Assembly (NCBI GenBank): GCA_017404785.1
Contig: JAFRBQ010000015.1
Location: forward strand, 1-64,000
Direction: 5' to 3'
From: Erysipelotrichaceae bacterium
GTDB lineage: Bacteria; Bacillota_I; Bacilli_A; Erysipelotrichales; Erysipelotrichaceae
Length of the DNA stretch: 64,000 bases
The notes under the pieces are model-generated. The model was not told the DNA's origin. It saw only the letters and a program-made list of their open reading frames with translations, and did no database searches. Below, piece by piece: positions 1 to 9,331 of this stretch. The position numbers and the translations under genes were made by a program. How positions within the stretch are numbered: position 1 is the stretch's first letter; every line of letters begins with the position of its first letter.

Positions 1-24
1 AACCCATAGTCTCATCCTCCAAAA

Positions 25-128
25 AGTAGATTAACCACATAGAAAAATCAGAGTAAACAATGGTTTCTACTTAATCCTATCAAAGGTTAGAAAGGAATAT
101 GAGATCATGTACAGACAGGGTACATGAT
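25..128 (+). promoter_or_regulatory. Structured leader upstream of ychF
   Basis: Two inverted repeats precede ychF. An imperfect one pairs AGTAGA..AACCA (25-37) with TGGTTTCTACT (61-71). A perfect 9-bp stem, ATCATGTAC (104-112) with GTACATGAT (120-128), has a 7-nt loop and ends about 8 nt before the ribosome binding site of ychF. Neither is followed by a T-run, so they do not look like terminators. They may be mRNA leader structure or an operator; the sequence does not decide. Confidence 0.35.
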
Positions 129-147
129 TATCATACAAGGTGTAAAT

Positions 148-1251
148 ATGAGTTTAACTGCAGGTATTGTAGGCCTTCCAAATGTGGGAAAGTCAACGTT
201 GTTCAACGCTATAACAAATTCAAGAGTCGAGGCGGCCAATTATCCTTTTGCGACGATCGAACCGAATGTCGGAGTCGTCGAAGTAAAGGATGAAAGGCTG
301 ATCAATCTCAGCAGATTATTTGAACCTGAAAGGACGATCTTCACGACTTTTGAGTTTACCGATATTGCGGGCCTGGTGAAAGGAGCATCAACTGGCGAAG
401 GTCTAGGCAATAAGTTTCTGGCCAATATCAGAGAAGTTGATGCGATCTGTCATGTGGTTAGATGCTTTGAAGACAACAATATCACGCATGTCTATGACAG
501 GATCGATCCTGTAGATGATATCGAGATAATAAACTACGAACTTCAGATGGCTGATATTACAAGCTGTGAAAACAGGATCGCCAAAGTTGAAAAGAAGGCT
601 CAGAACACCAAGGAAAAGGAAGCAGTTTTTGAATACAATCTTTTAAAGAAAGTGAATGATGCTTTAGGAAAGAATCAGAACATCAGAAGTCTTTCCTTTA
701 CCAAGGAAGAAGCTGAATACCTCAAACAGTTCAATTTCCTGACTGCCAAGCCTGTAATCTATGTATGCAATATCAAGGAAGATGAAATAAACGATCCTGA
801 TTCAAACAGATACTATCAGGCTGTCAAGGAATATGCCGCCAGGGAAGGCAGCGAAGTCGTTCCTGTTTCTGCCAAGATCGAAGAGGAACTTTCCGATCTT
901 TCTAAGGAAGAAAAAGAAGAATTCCTGAAGGAGCTGGAGATCGAAAGAAGCGGTCTTGATGAACTTATAAACAAATCCTATAAAACTCTGGGTCTTGAAA
1001 CTTTCTTTACCGTTGGAAAAGATGAATGCCGCGGCTGGACTTTCAAATCAGGATATACAGCTCCTCAATGTGCCGGTATCATCCACACTGATTTTGAAAA
1101 GGGCTTCATAAAAGCGGAAGTCTATACTTATGAAGACATCATGGAATACAAGACGGAAGCCAAACTCAAGGAAGCCGGAAAGCTCAGACTTGAAGGTAAA
1201 GACTATCATCCTAAAGACGGAGATATCATGTTTTTCCGTTTCAATAACTGA
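148..1251 (+). CDS. ychF: Redox-regulated ATPase / ribosome-associated GTPase-like protein YchF (Obg family)
   Basis: This 367-residue protein is YchF, a TRAFAC-class P-loop NTPase that binds ribosomes and prefers ATP over GTP. The N-terminus carries the P-loop GLPNVGKST followed by a G2/G3 region (NYPFATIEPN, DIAGLVKGAS), and the C-terminal third is the TGS domain typical of the family (FFTVGKDECRGWTF). Length is normal. The ATG at 148 is chosen over 124 because the P-loop should begin within about ten residues and AAGGTG stands 5 nt upstream of 148. The stop TGA overlaps the tilS start (TGATG), so the two genes are translationally coupled. Confidence 0.95.
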   Translation: MSLTAGIVGLPNVGKSTLFNAITNSRVEAANYPFATIEPNVGVVEVKDERLINLSRLFEPERTIFTTFEFTDIAGLVKGASTGEGLGNKFLANIREVDAICHVVRCFEDNNITHVYDRIDPVDDIEIINYELQMADITSCENRIAKVEKKAQNTKEKEAVFEYNLLKKVNDALGKNQNIRSLSFTKEEAEYLKQFNFLTAKPVIYVCNIKEDEINDPDSNRYYQAVKEYAAREGSEVVPVSAKIEEELSDLSKEEKEEFLKELEIERSGLDELINKSYKTLGLETFFTVGKDECRGWTFKSGYTAPQCAGIIHTDFEKGFIKAEVYTYEDIMEYKTEAKLKEAGKLRLEGKDYHPKDGDIMFFRFNN

Positions 1252-2480
1252 TGAAAAAGCTTGACGAGAATAAGCGATATTTAGTTGCAGTATCAGGAGG
1301 GCCAGATTCAATGGCTCTTTTAGATATGGCCTGAAATAAGGGAGTATATCTGGAAGTTGCACATATGAACTACCATCATCGCGATAGTGCCGATCGTGAT
1401 GAAAAGATCGTACGTAACTACTGTCGGAAAAACGGGATAAGCTTTCATAAATCCGATTTCAAGGAAGAAAATTATAAAGGCAATTTTCAGGATAATGCCC
1501 GTAAAGCCAGATATGAATTTTTCAATAGACTGTGCAATAAGTTTCAACTTGACGAAGTTCTGATCGGCCATAATCTTGATGATTTCATTGAGACCTATCT
1601 GATGCAGAAACAGAAGAATATCGGTGTTTCCTATTATGGGATCAAAGAAAGAAACGAGATATATAACGTAAAAGTATACAGACCACTGCTGAATACAGAA
1701 AAAAATCAGCTGGAGAAATACTGTTTAAAAAATAACATTATCTATGGTGTCGATGAATCAAATCTTTCCGATCAGTATACCCGAAACAGGATCAGACATT
1801 CTAAGGTCGAAAAGATGTCGCTTGAAGAAAAGAAAGATCTTTACAGACAGATCATTGATCTGAATAAAGAAAATGAAAGAAGAATAAAAGAAGCAGAGAA
1901 ATATCTTAAAGGCACTGTATTTGATGTCGACTATTTCTGTAAGACACCGGATCTTCAAATATTTCTTCATCACCATTTCCCTGAAAAGTCATCAAAGACG
2001 ATTCAGGAAATGATCAGGCAGCTAAAAGAAAGTAATAACTGTGTATTTGAAGGAAAAGATCTTCTGCTGGTAAAGGAATATGGAAAGATCTCAAAAACGC
2101 TTCCAGTAAAAGAGTATGAATATATATATGACAGTCCAAAGGAAATAGAATATAAAAACTACGGTGTTTTCAGGCTTTCTGATAAAGGAAACAGTTTTGA
2201 AGGTGCTACTTTGTCTAAAGATGATTTTCCTCTTACAGTGAGGAATTACAGACCTCATGACAGGATAGAAATGACCTATGGCAAAAAGGGAATAAATCGC
2301 TATTTTATCGATAAGAAGATCCCGTATTATCAGCGCAGAATGTGGCCGATAGTGCTAAACAGATGCCAGAATATCATCCTGGCGCCGGGTATCGGTTGTG
2401 ATGTAAAGCATTATTCAAAAAAACATAATTTCTTTGTGATAAAATTAAAAAATACGGGAGGGCATTGTAATGCTGATTGA
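1251..2480 (+). CDS. tilS: tRNA(Ile)-lysidine synthase TilS, interrupted by an in-frame TGA
   Basis: TilS adds lysine to C34 of the AUA-reading tRNA-Ile, an essential step for decoding AUA. The reading frame starts at the ATG overlapping the ychF stop and encodes the PP-loop ATPase motif SGGPDS at residues 15-20. Codon 28 (1332-1334) is TGA. The same frame continues without any shift into VAHMNYHHRDSADRDEK, HNLDDFIETYLMQ, the substrate-binding region and the C-terminal domain up to 2480. An open frame restarting at ATG 1365 would lack the PP-loop and could not be active. AUA codons are common in this window, so loss of TilS is unlikely; a sequence error, a natural readthrough or a true recent mutation remain possible. 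The 3' end overlaps hpt by 11 nt. Confidence 0.85.
1332..1334 (+). other. In-frame TGA stop inside tilS
   Basis: The codon after ..LLDMA is TGA, followed directly by NKGVYLEVAHMNYHH in the same frame. The residue falls in the helix after the PP-loop, a hydrophobic position in the family. One-base changes from TTA (Leu), TGG (Trp) or TGC/TGT (Cys) would each give TGA. No selenocysteine-type hairpin is obvious just downstream. Confidence 0.85.
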
Positions 2481-3006
2481 CGATGTAAAAGAAATCCTTA
2501 TTACGCAAGAAGAAATTACGAGAAGATGCAAGGAACTTGGAGCACAGATCTCCAGTGACTACAAGGATTCCTGTCCGGTAATCATAGGACTTCTCAAGGG
2601 AAGTGTTCCGTTTATGGCTGAGCTGATAAAGTATATCGATATCGACTGCCGTCTGGAATTCATGGATGTTTCCAGCTATTCCGGAACTGAATCAAACGGA
2701 GACGTCAGGATTGTCAAGGATATCGACTGTTCGATCAAGGATCTTGATGTACTGATCGTTGAAGATATCGTCGATACAGGAAAGACCCTGGCCAAGGTCA
2801 AGGAACTGCTTTATTCCAAGGATGCCAGATCGGTAAAGGTTTGTTCATTACTCGATAAACCTGACCGCAGGATCGTTGATATCGAAGCGGAATATGTCGG
2901 TTTTACGATCCCTAATAAATTCGTTATCGGATTTGGTCTGGATTTCAATCAGAAATACCGCAATCTGCCGTATGTAGGTGTATTGAAAGAGGAGTGTTAT
3001 AAGTAA
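2470..3006 (+). CDS. hpt: Hypoxanthine phosphoribosyltransferase
   Basis: A 178-residue purine salvage enzyme that transfers the ribose-phosphate of PRPP to hypoxanthine or guanine in the cytosol. The PRPP-binding loop is EDIVDTGKT, beginning at residue 98, and the early PPi loop GLLKGS is present. Length is standard. GGGAGG lies 8 nt before the ATG. It sits in the conserved tilS-hpt-ftsH block, overlapping the end of tilS and separated from ftsH by 3 nt, so one operon is likely. Confidence 0.95.
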   Translation: MLIDDVKEILITQEEITRRCKELGAQISSDYKDSCPVIIGLLKGSVPFMAELIKYIDIDCRLEFMDVSSYSGTESNGDVRIVKDIDCSIKDLDVLIVEDIVDTGKTLAKVKELLYSKDARSVKVCSLLDKPDRRIVDIEAEYVGFTIPNKFVIGFGLDFNQKYRNLPYVGVLKEECYK

Positions 3007-3009
3007 TAG

Positions 3010-4953
3010 ATGGATAATAACAATAATAACAACAACAGAAGGTCGGTATTGAATTTCTTGCCATATATCTTTGTAGCTCTGTTTTTATTCATGATGGGCT
3101 TTTCAAGTCAGGTAAGAACTTCAAGTACTGCACTTACTTATAAGGAGTTCAATAAACTTCTTACAGAAAACAAGATCAATTCGGCCAAGGTCTCGATGGA
3201 CTATAACACGATGACCGTGACCGGAACATTCAAACAGGATAATTCCACTTATCAGTTTTCCGTTGTGATTCCAAATACGGAGAAAGCAGCTGATGAACTG
3301 GTCGAAGAACTCAAGGCCATCGACAATGTCACATTCATCGATGCCAATGCTTCAAATTATCTGCTTGAACTCGCAAGTTCAATCATTCCACTTATCCTGT
3401 TTGTCGTTGGCGGTGTGTTCATCATGAACCGTATGGGTGCGATGAATTCAAACCGTCAGGCTTTTGATTTCTCCAAATCCAGAGCTCATCTTGAAGACAA
3501 CATCAAGGTAAGATTTGATGATGTAGCCGGATGTGACGAGGAAAAGGAAGAAATGCAGGAGATCATTGAATATCTCAAGAATCCTAAGAAGTTCTCCAAG
3601 ATGGGAGCCAGGATTCCACGTGGTGTCATCATGGTCGGCCCTCCTGGAACCGGTAAGACTCTGCTTGCCAAGGCTGTTGCCGGTGAGGCAAATGTACCTT
3701 TCTATTCGATCTCCGGTTCAGATTTCGTCGAAATGTTCGTCGGTGTAGGCGCAAGCCGCGTTAGAGACATGTTCCAGAGAGCTAAAAAGACTGCTCCTTG
3801 TATGATCTTTATAGATGAGCTTGATGCCGTAGGAAGACAGCGTGGTGCTGGTCTTGGCGGTGGACATGATGAAAGAGAACAGACTCTGAACCAGCTTCTG
3901 GTCGAACTTGATGGTATGGCTGACAATGACGGTGTCATCGTCATCGCTGCTACCAACAGACCGGATGTTCTGGATTCAGCTTTATTAAGACCTGGACGTT
4001 TTGACAGACAGATCACGGTTTCTCTACCTGATTTGAAAGGAAGAGAAGCTATCTTAGGTAAGCATGCCAGAAACAAGAAGCTTGCTGCCGATGTCAATCT
4101 TGAAAATCTGGCCAAGCGTACTCCTGGTTTCTCAGGTGCCGATCTTGAAAATGTATTGAATGAAGCAGCAATTCTTACAGTCAGAGAAAAGAAGGATGAG
4201 ATCGGTACGCAGCAGATCGATGAAGCGATCGATAGAGTAATGATGGGCCCGGCCAAGAAATCAAGGACCTATGATGAATATACCAAGAAACTTGTAGCAT
4301 ACCATGAAGCTGGACATGCGATCGTCGGACTTAATCTTCCGGATGGCGCAATCGTTCAGAAAGTTACGATCATCCCACGTGGTTCAGCTGGCGGCTATAA
4401 TCTGATCACTCCACGTAAAGAAAAGATCCTCAATTCCAAGAAGGAACTGATGGATACCATTACTTCCTATATGGGAGGTCGAGCTGCTGAAGAGATCTTC
4501 TTTGGCGATGTCACGACCGGTGCTTCATCAGATATCCAGCAGGCAACAAGGATCGCCAAAGACATGGTCACTACCTATGGTATGTCTGATCTTGGCCCGA
4601 TCCAGTACAATTCAGGCAACGATTCAGTCTTCCTTGGAAGAGATTACAATTCTCCTTCAAATGCTTCTTCACAGGTTGCCTATGAGATCGATACAGCTGT
4701 AAGAAAGATCATTGAAGAATGCCATCAGAAGGCCAAGAAGATCATTACAGCCAACAGAAGTGATCTGATAAAGATCGCTGAAACATTGATCGAAAAGGAA
4801 ACACTGACTAACGAAGAAATCGAAGAGCTGCTTGGTTCAAATAAGAAAGAAACCAGAAAGACTGCAGCCAGAAAAGTGTCTGATAAGAAGGCAGCTGCCA
4901 AGAAAACAGTAAAGACAACAAAGAAAACAACTAAAGGGACGACTAAGAAATAG
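3010..4953 (+). CDS. ftsH: ATP-dependent zinc metalloprotease FtsH
   Basis: A 647-residue membrane AAA+ protease that degrades misfolded membrane and regulatory proteins. Two N-terminal membrane segments (about 15-31 and 119-140) flank an extracytoplasmic loop. The Walker A motif GPPGTGKT is at 210-217, the Walker B acid pair at 269-270, and the zinc protease motif HEAGH at 432-436. The last 36 residues form a Lys/Thr/Ala-rich tail (from about 612) that ordinary FtsH proteins lack; a similar basic tail occurs on PpdK in this window. The N-terminus has a run of asparagines. The ribosome binding site is not close: GGAG lies 15 nt upstream, so coupling to hpt is likely. Confidence 0.97.
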   Translation: MDNNNNNNNRRSVLNFLPYIFVALFLFMMGFSSQVRTSSTALTYKEFNKLLTENKINSAKVSMDYNTMTVTGTFKQDNSTYQFSVVIPNTEKAADELVEELKAIDNVTFIDANASNYLLELASSIIPLILFVVGGVFIMNRMGAMNSNRQAFDFSKSRAHLEDNIKVRFDDVAGCDEEKEEMQEIIEYLKNPKKFSKMGARIPRGVIMVGPPGTGKTLLAKAVAGEANVPFYSISGSDFVEMFVGVGASRVRDMFQRAKKTAPCMIFIDELDAVGRQRGAGLGGGHDEREQTLNQLLVELDGMADNDGVIVIAATNRPDVLDSALLRPGRFDRQITVSLPDLKGREAILGKHARNKKLAADVNLENLAKRTPGFSGADLENVLNEAAILTVREKKDEIGTQQIDEAIDRVMMGPAKKSRTYDEYTKKLVAYHEAGHAIVGLNLPDGAIVQKVTIIPRGSAGGYNLITPRKEKILNSKKELMDTITSYMGGRAAEEIFFGDVTTGASSDIQQATRIAKDMVTTYGMSDLGPIQYNSGNDSVFLGRDYNSPSNASSQVAYEIDTAVRKIIEECHQKAKKIITANRSDLIKIAETLIEKETLTNEEIEELLGSNKKETRKTAARKVSDKKAAAKKTVKTTKKTTKGTTKK

Positions 4954-4967
4954 TCGTTTCTTTCTTT
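4939..4967 (+). terminator. Possible weak terminator or attenuator across the ftsH stop codon
   Basis: A 6-bp stem, ACGACT (4939-4944) with AGTCGT (4952-4957), encloses the ftsH stop codon and is followed by TTCTTTCTTT. It is short with an imperfect T-tract, so partial termination before hslO is the most that can be inferred. Confidence 0.35.
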
Positions 4968-4977
4968 AGGAGTAAGT

Positions 4978-5862
4978 ATGAACAATGTAATAATCGCAAC
5001 AGCGCTGGATAGACATGTAAGAATATATCTGTTCAATTCTAAGGAAATGGTACAGGAAGCCAGAAAGATCCATGATCTATGGCCTACATCCTGTGCTGCT
5101 TTAGGCAGAACTTTATCAGTTACCGGATTGATGGGACTGATGCAGAAAGATGAAAACGAGACTGTAACGGTAACGATCAACGGCAATGGTCCTATCGGTA
5201 CGATCCTTTGTGTAGCCAATTCGAAAGGGATCGTCAAAGGATTCTGCGGAGATCCGCATATCTATGAGACCTATCCTGATTCACATAAGCTTGCTGTAGG
5301 AAAGGCTGTGGGTACAGATGGGTATCTGAAAGTAACAAAAAATCTTAAGCTAAAACAGAACTATACCTCACAGGTATCTTTGCAGAGCGGTGAGATAGGC
5401 GATGATTTTGCCTATTATTTTTCCATCTCTGAACAGGTTCCTTCTATCGTATCTGTAGGAGTTCTTGTTGATGTAGATGATTCAGTAAAATCGGCAGGAG
5501 CCATGATCATTGAACTATTACCTAATCACACCGAACAGGATATCGAATATCTTGAAAAGCTTAACTTGAGACCGATCTCTACAGTTTTAAGTGAAAACGA
5601 TGATCTTTACGCCTATTTAAACCAGCTGTTTCCGGAAAATGAGATCCTGGAAGAAAGATACATCAGATATGAGTGCGACTGTTCCAGAGAACGTTTTATG
5701 GCATCACTCCTTGTTTTGCCTAAAAAGGATCTCTATGAATTGAGTAAAGAAGATTCCATAGAAATAAAATGTGAATTCTGTAATAAAGAATACAGGTTCG
5801 ATAAGAATGATATTGAACTTATCATGAGCTATGCAGATAGGAAAAAAGACGATCAGCAGTGA
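4978..5862 (+). CDS. hslO: Redox-regulated chaperonin Hsp33
   Basis: A 294-residue cytosolic holdase activated by oxidation. The zinc-binding C-terminus has the CxC...CxxC pattern: C233 and C235 in ECDCS, C265 and C268 in KCEFC. The N-terminal core shows the family features ATALDRHVRIY and GNGPIG. AGGAG stands 5 nt before the ATG. Gene order ftsH-hslO-dus is conserved in many Bacillota, and its last 32 nt overlap the dus reading frame, implying coupled translation. Confidence 0.95.
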   Translation: MNNVIIATALDRHVRIYLFNSKEMVQEARKIHDLWPTSCAALGRTLSVTGLMGLMQKDENETVTVTINGNGPIGTILCVANSKGIVKGFCGDPHIYETYPDSHKLAVGKAVGTDGYLKVTKNLKLKQNYTSQVSLQSGEIGDDFAYYFSISEQVPSIVSVGVLVDVDDSVKSAGAMIIELLPNHTEQDIEYLEKLNLRPISTVLSENDDLYAYLNQLFPENEILEERYIRYECDCSRERFMASLLVLPKKDLYELSKEDSIEIKCEFCNKEYRFDKNDIELIMSYADRKKDDQQ

Positions 5863-6811
5863 CATAGTAGTAGCACCGATGGCTGGTATAAGCAATGATG
5901 CCTTCAGGCAGCTCTGTTTTGAATTTGGAGCCGGTCTTGTATACAGCGAGATGGTATCAGACAAAGCCATTTACTACAGAAATCAGAGGACCATGGACAT
6001 GTTGAAGATGTCCGATGATTTTCATCCGGTCTCTTTGCAGTTATTTGGCAGTGATGTCTCATCAATGGCCTATGCGGCTAAGATCCTGGACAGAGATACT
6101 CATTGCGATTTCATTGATATAAACATGGGCTGTCCGGTCAACAAGGTCGTAAAGACCGGAGCTGGAAGTGCCATGATGAAACATGAAGATGAAACTGTAA
6201 TCATCGTCAAACAGATAATTCAGAATGTGGAAAAACCGGTTACAGTCAAGATGCGACTTGGCTGGGATCTTCAGCATATGAATTATCTATCCCTGGCAAA
6301 AAAACTGGAAGATGTAGGTGTAAATGCAATAGCTCTACATGCCAGGACCAGAAGCCAGATGTATGAAGGGCATTCAAACTGGGATCATATCAGGATCCTG
6401 AAGGAAAATCTGAGTATTCCGGTTATCGGCAATGGCGATGTGAAGTCAGTTGATGACTATCTGAAAATGAAAAAGGAAACAGGATGTGACGGCGTCATGA
6501 TCGGCCGGGCCATTGTCGGAAATCCTTTTCTTATAAAAGAGATAAGAAACTACAACGAAGGAAGAGAAAATTATATCGTAACTCCTGAAGATAAATTTGA
6601 TTACTGTCTGATCCATGCCAGAAAGCTCATGGCTCTATCATCGGAAAAACACGCGATGTCGCAGATGAGAGGATTGGCACCTCATTATATAACAGGTATG
6701 TATGGTGCTACATCTTTTAAAGAAAAAATGAATCATATGACAACATATGATGACCTGGTAAGAATAATTGATGAATACAGAGAATATCTGGAAAAACATC
6801 AGTCTTCATAA
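5831..6811 (+). CDS. dusB: tRNA-dihydrouridine synthase (DusB-type)
   Basis: A 326-residue FMN-dependent TIM-barrel enzyme that reduces uridine to dihydrouridine in tRNA D-loops. Visible landmarks are VVAPMAGISNDAFR at the N-terminus, the catalytic cysteine C101 in NMGCPVNKV, the FMN-binding stretch VKMRLGW, and GNGDV plus GVMIGRA near the phosphate site. The start at 5831 lies inside hslO and gives the usual N-terminus. The 3' end overlaps the convergent NYN gene by 13 nt, so the two transcripts overlap at their ends. Confidence 0.94.
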   Translation: MQIGKKTISSDIVVAPMAGISNDAFRQLCFEFGAGLVYSEMVSDKAIYYRNQRTMDMLKMSDDFHPVSLQLFGSDVSSMAYAAKILDRDTHCDFIDINMGCPVNKVVKTGAGSAMMKHEDETVIIVKQIIQNVEKPVTVKMRLGWDLQHMNYLSLAKKLEDVGVNAIALHARTRSQMYEGHSNWDHIRILKENLSIPVIGNGDVKSVDDYLKMKKETGCDGVMIGRAIVGNPFLIKEIRNYNEGRENYIVTPEDKFDYCLIHARKLMALSSEKHAMSQMRGLAPHYITGMYGATSFKEKMNHMTTYDDLVRIIDEYREYLEKHQSS

Positions 6812-7404
6812 AGAAGCTTTCTGAGCTCTTTTAAAGGCTGATGTTTTGCGTTTCTGGTCGTGTTTTTATGTCTTTTCTGCAGATTTTCGTATCTGTGCAT
6901 GAATTCCTTGCATGAGATACGGAATGAACTGCTGGAGAATACTTTGAGTTGTTCAAGGCCATCGGATGTGACGACAAAGATCTTGTAGCGGTCGTCAAGT
7001 TCTTCGGCTTTCTGTTCGATCCACATATCGGCTGTCTGATTCATCTTGGTATAGACGATCTCGATATTGTATTCCTTGCTGACGACCGGGATCGAAACAT
7101 TGTTTTTATAGGCGTCGAAAACAAGAACACACTCCTTTCCCACATAGCCCTGAAAGTCGCAGACGATATCGATGACTTTGTCTCTGGCACTGATAAGATC
7201 GACAGCAGCGATATTTTTTATTTCATCGATCGAATACATGAGATTATATCCATCCACCAGATAGATGACTGTTTTAGAAGTCTTGATATCTGTCGCAAAA
7301 TCCACTTTACGTGGTATCTTCTGATTGGCAGGCAAAACTCTTTCCTTTGGTTTATAAAGGGAATTGTATACCTTATCGATTTCTTCTTTCTTTATTCTAA
7401 CCAT
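6799..7404 (-). CDS. NYN-domain ribonuclease of the YacP/Rae1 family
   Basis: A 201-residue protein with a PIN-like NYN domain. In Bacillus the YacP/Rae1 family cleaves mRNA on the ribosome. Conserved acidic motifs are visible: LVDGYN (around residue 50), VFDAYK, the QTADMWIE segment and VTSDGLEQ. About 45 basic residues precede the domain, longer than the Bacillus protein. Its ATG directly follows the ung stop codon (TAGATG), so it is co-transcribed and translationally coupled with ung. The domain assignment is secure; the precise target is inferred from family knowledge. Confidence 0.82.
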   Translation of the reverse strand: MVRIKKEEIDKVYNSLYKPKERVLPANQKIPRKVDFATDIKTSKTVIYLVDGYNLMYSIDEIKNIAAVDLISARDKVIDIVCDFQGYVGKECVLVFDAYKNNVSIPVVSKEYNIEIVYTKMNQTADMWIEQKAEELDDRYKIFVVTSDGLEQLKVFSSSSFRISCKEFMHRYENLQKRHKNTTRNAKHQPLKELRKLLYED

Positions 7405-8073
7405 CTATCTGATCTGCCAGTCGATCGGCTTAATTCCTTTCCTGATAAGAAAATCATTTGTTCTGGAAAACGGTCTTGAACCAAAAAATCCGTTGTAGGC
7501 ACTGAGTGGTGAAGGATGAACTGATTCAATGATCAGATGATTCGGATTATTTATAAACTGTTTTTTACTGCGGGCATTGGCACCCCAGAGAATGTAGACG
7601 ACCGGATCAGTTTTTTCATTAAGCTTCTTTATAATAGTATCTGTAATATGTTCCCAGCCTTTGCCTTTGTGAGAGTTGGCTCTATGCGCTTGAACGGTAA
7701 GAACCGCATTCAAAAGAAGTACACCCTGTCTTGCCCAGTCGACAAGATAACCGTGATTCGGGATACTGCAACCAAGATCATTATGAAGCTCAGTATAGAT
7801 GTTGACCAGTGAAGGAGGGATCTCCACACCTTTATTGACAGAAAAGGAAAGTCCGTGAGCCTGATTTGGTTCATGATAGGGATCCTGTCCAAGAATAACA
7901 ACTTTTGTATCTTTATAGCTTGTCAGTCTTAAAGCTGAATAGATGTGCTGAGGCAACGGATATATCGTCTTTGTGGAATATTCTTCATCAAGAAAAGAGC
8001 GAAGCTTCTGATAGTCTTCACTTTCAAACACTTCACTTAAGACCTGATCCCAATCGTTGCCGATCAATTTCAT
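7405..8073 (-). CDS. ung: Uracil-DNA glycosylase (family 1)
   Basis: A 222-residue base-excision repair enzyme removing uracil from DNA. The water-activating loop GQDPYH is at 62-67 (D64 catalytic) and the minor-groove intercalation loop HPSPL at 186-190. Length is typical. There is no Shine-Dalgarno sequence: TATAAT on the minus strand (8080-8085) ends 6 nt before the ATG, which places the transcription start on the A of the start codon. It is divergent from folC with overlapping -10 elements. Confidence 0.95.
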   Translation of the reverse strand: MKLIGNDWDQVLSEVFESEDYQKLRSFLDEEYSTKTIYPLPQHIYSALRLTSYKDTKVVILGQDPYHEPNQAHGLSFSVNKGVEIPPSLVNIYTELHNDLGCSIPNHGYLVDWARQGVLLLNAVLTVQAHRANSHKGKGWEHITDTIIKKLNEKTDPVVYILWGANARSKKQFINNPNHLIIESVHPSPLSAYNGFFGSRPFSRTNDFLIRKGIKPIDWQIR

Positions 8074-8079
8074 GAATTC

Positions 8080-8089
8080 ATTATATAAT
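8080..8089. promoter_or_regulatory. Overlapping divergent -10 elements for ung and folC, both predicted leaderless
   Basis: The segment ATTATATAAT contains TATAAT on the minus strand (8080-8085) for ung and TATAAT on the plus strand (8084-8089) for folC. Each box ends 6 nt before the ATG of its gene. With the usual spacing between box and start site, both transcripts would begin at the start codon. No clear TTGACA-like -35 is visible on either side, so RNA polymerase could open the same region in only one direction at a time. Confidence 0.65.
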
Positions 8090-8095
8090 ATTTAT

Positions 8096-9313
8096 ATGTT
8101 TGTAAATATCGATGAGGCTCTTACCTGGATCATGAATAAACGAAACAACAACTACTCTTTTGAACATTTCAAAAAGGTAGCTGAGGATTTCGGCAATATT
8201 CAAAACAGGCTAAAAATGGTCCATGTAGCAGGGACTGATGGCAAAGGTTCAACAGTAAATTATCTGGCTGATCTTTTAAGATCACAGGGCTTTAAAGTGG
8301 GAACTTTTACTTCGCCACATTATGTGACTCACCTAGATAGGATAAGGATAAACGGTTCAAATATAACTGATGATGCTTTTATTGAGATCATAAACAGAAA
8401 CTACGATTTCTTTATTGAGAATAATCTGTCCATGTTTGAGATGGATTATCTGATCATGGCTGAATACTTCCTTGAAGAAAAAGTGGATTACGCGATCGTT
8501 GAAGTAGGTCTGGGCGGAAGACTTGATTCCACAAATGTTGTAGAAAAGCCGCTTCTGGAGATCATCACTACGATCGGCTATGACCATATGGACAGACTGG
8601 GAAATACGCTGGTCGAGATCTGTTATGAAAAATGCGGGATCATCAAGAATGGAACCGATGTACTGATCGGCCATCTGAACGATGAATGCAAAGACCTGGT
8701 CAGAAAGATCACAAAGGAAAGAGGTTGCCACTTATATGAACTTGATGAATATACCGATCTGGGTGAAAGAAGATTCAGATTCCACAATGAAGAATATGAA
8801 ATCGGTTCTTATGCTTCATATCAGCTGCATAACGCATCTTTGGCTCTCTATGGCTTTGAAATACTGAGTGATATAGAGAATTTCAATATCGATATAAACA
8901 GCGCTAAAACAGCCTTAAAATCATCACTGTGGCATTGCCGTTTTGAGATCGTTCATGAAAATCCAAGAATAATTCTTGATGGAGCGCATAATATCCATGG
9001 CATTGAAGCCTTATGTGAATCTTTCGATAAGCTTACCGGAAGCAAATGCATCATTTTTTCAGCATTAAAGCGCAAGGAATACGATAAGATGATCGAAACG
9101 GTTAAAAGACATTGTGATAAACTGATCATCACGACCTTTGAATATAATGATGTGATTGATCTTAAACAGTTCAAGGATTATAACGTTGAACAGGATTATA
9201 AAAAAGCCATTGATGAAGCGATTAGAGATTTCGACAATATCCTGATCTGCGGTTCACTTTACTTCATGAGCGATGTTGTACTTAATTATAAATTTGATAA
9301 AATTGATTTGTAG
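8096..9313 (+). CDS. folC: Folylpolyglutamate synthase / dihydrofolate synthase
   Basis: FolC ligates glutamate to folates (and in many bacteria to dihydropteroate) with ATP. The Mur-ligase-type P-loop GTDGKGST starts at residue 46, followed by FTSPHYVTHLDRI, the EVGLGGRLDSTN segment and the C-terminal ILDGAHN motif. The product is 405 residues from ATG 8096. The upstream ATG at 8057 is rejected because it lies within the divergent ung gene and before the folC promoter. No ribosome binding site precedes 8096. Folate function matches the fhs-fchA-folD-folT operon a few kb away. Confidence 0.93.
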   Translation: MFVNIDEALTWIMNKRNNNYSFEHFKKVAEDFGNIQNRLKMVHVAGTDGKGSTVNYLADLLRSQGFKVGTFTSPHYVTHLDRIRINGSNITDDAFIEIINRNYDFFIENNLSMFEMDYLIMAEYFLEEKVDYAIVEVGLGGRLDSTNVVEKPLLEIITTIGYDHMDRLGNTLVEICYEKCGIIKNGTDVLIGHLNDECKDLVRKITKERGCHLYELDEYTDLGERRFRFHNEEYEIGSYASYQLHNASLALYGFEILSDIENFNIDINSAKTALKSSLWHCRFEIVHENPRIILDGAHNIHGIEALCESFDKLTGSKCIIFSALKRKEYDKMIETVKRHCDKLIITTFEYNDVIDLKQFKDYNVEQDYKKAIDEAIRDFDNILICGSLYFMSDVVLNYKFDKIDL

Positions 9314-9331
9314 GTGTGAAGGAGAAATAAT

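Noticed and set aside
1251-2480. Alternative genetic code with TGA read as tryptophan
   Set aside because: Many intact genes here end in TGA (ychF, hslO, rnc, the SBP-GGDEF gene, the polytopic cyclase) and conserved tryptophans are TGG; only tilS has an internal TGA.
3702-4256. 184-codon minus-strand open frame inside ftsH
   Set aside because: It lies antisense to the AAA domain of FtsH and has a low-complexity Ser/Pro-rich composition typical of shadows.
8057-8095. Upstream ATG for folC at 8057
   Set aside because: It would overlap the divergent ung start and precede the folC -10 element, and it adds residues not seen in the family.
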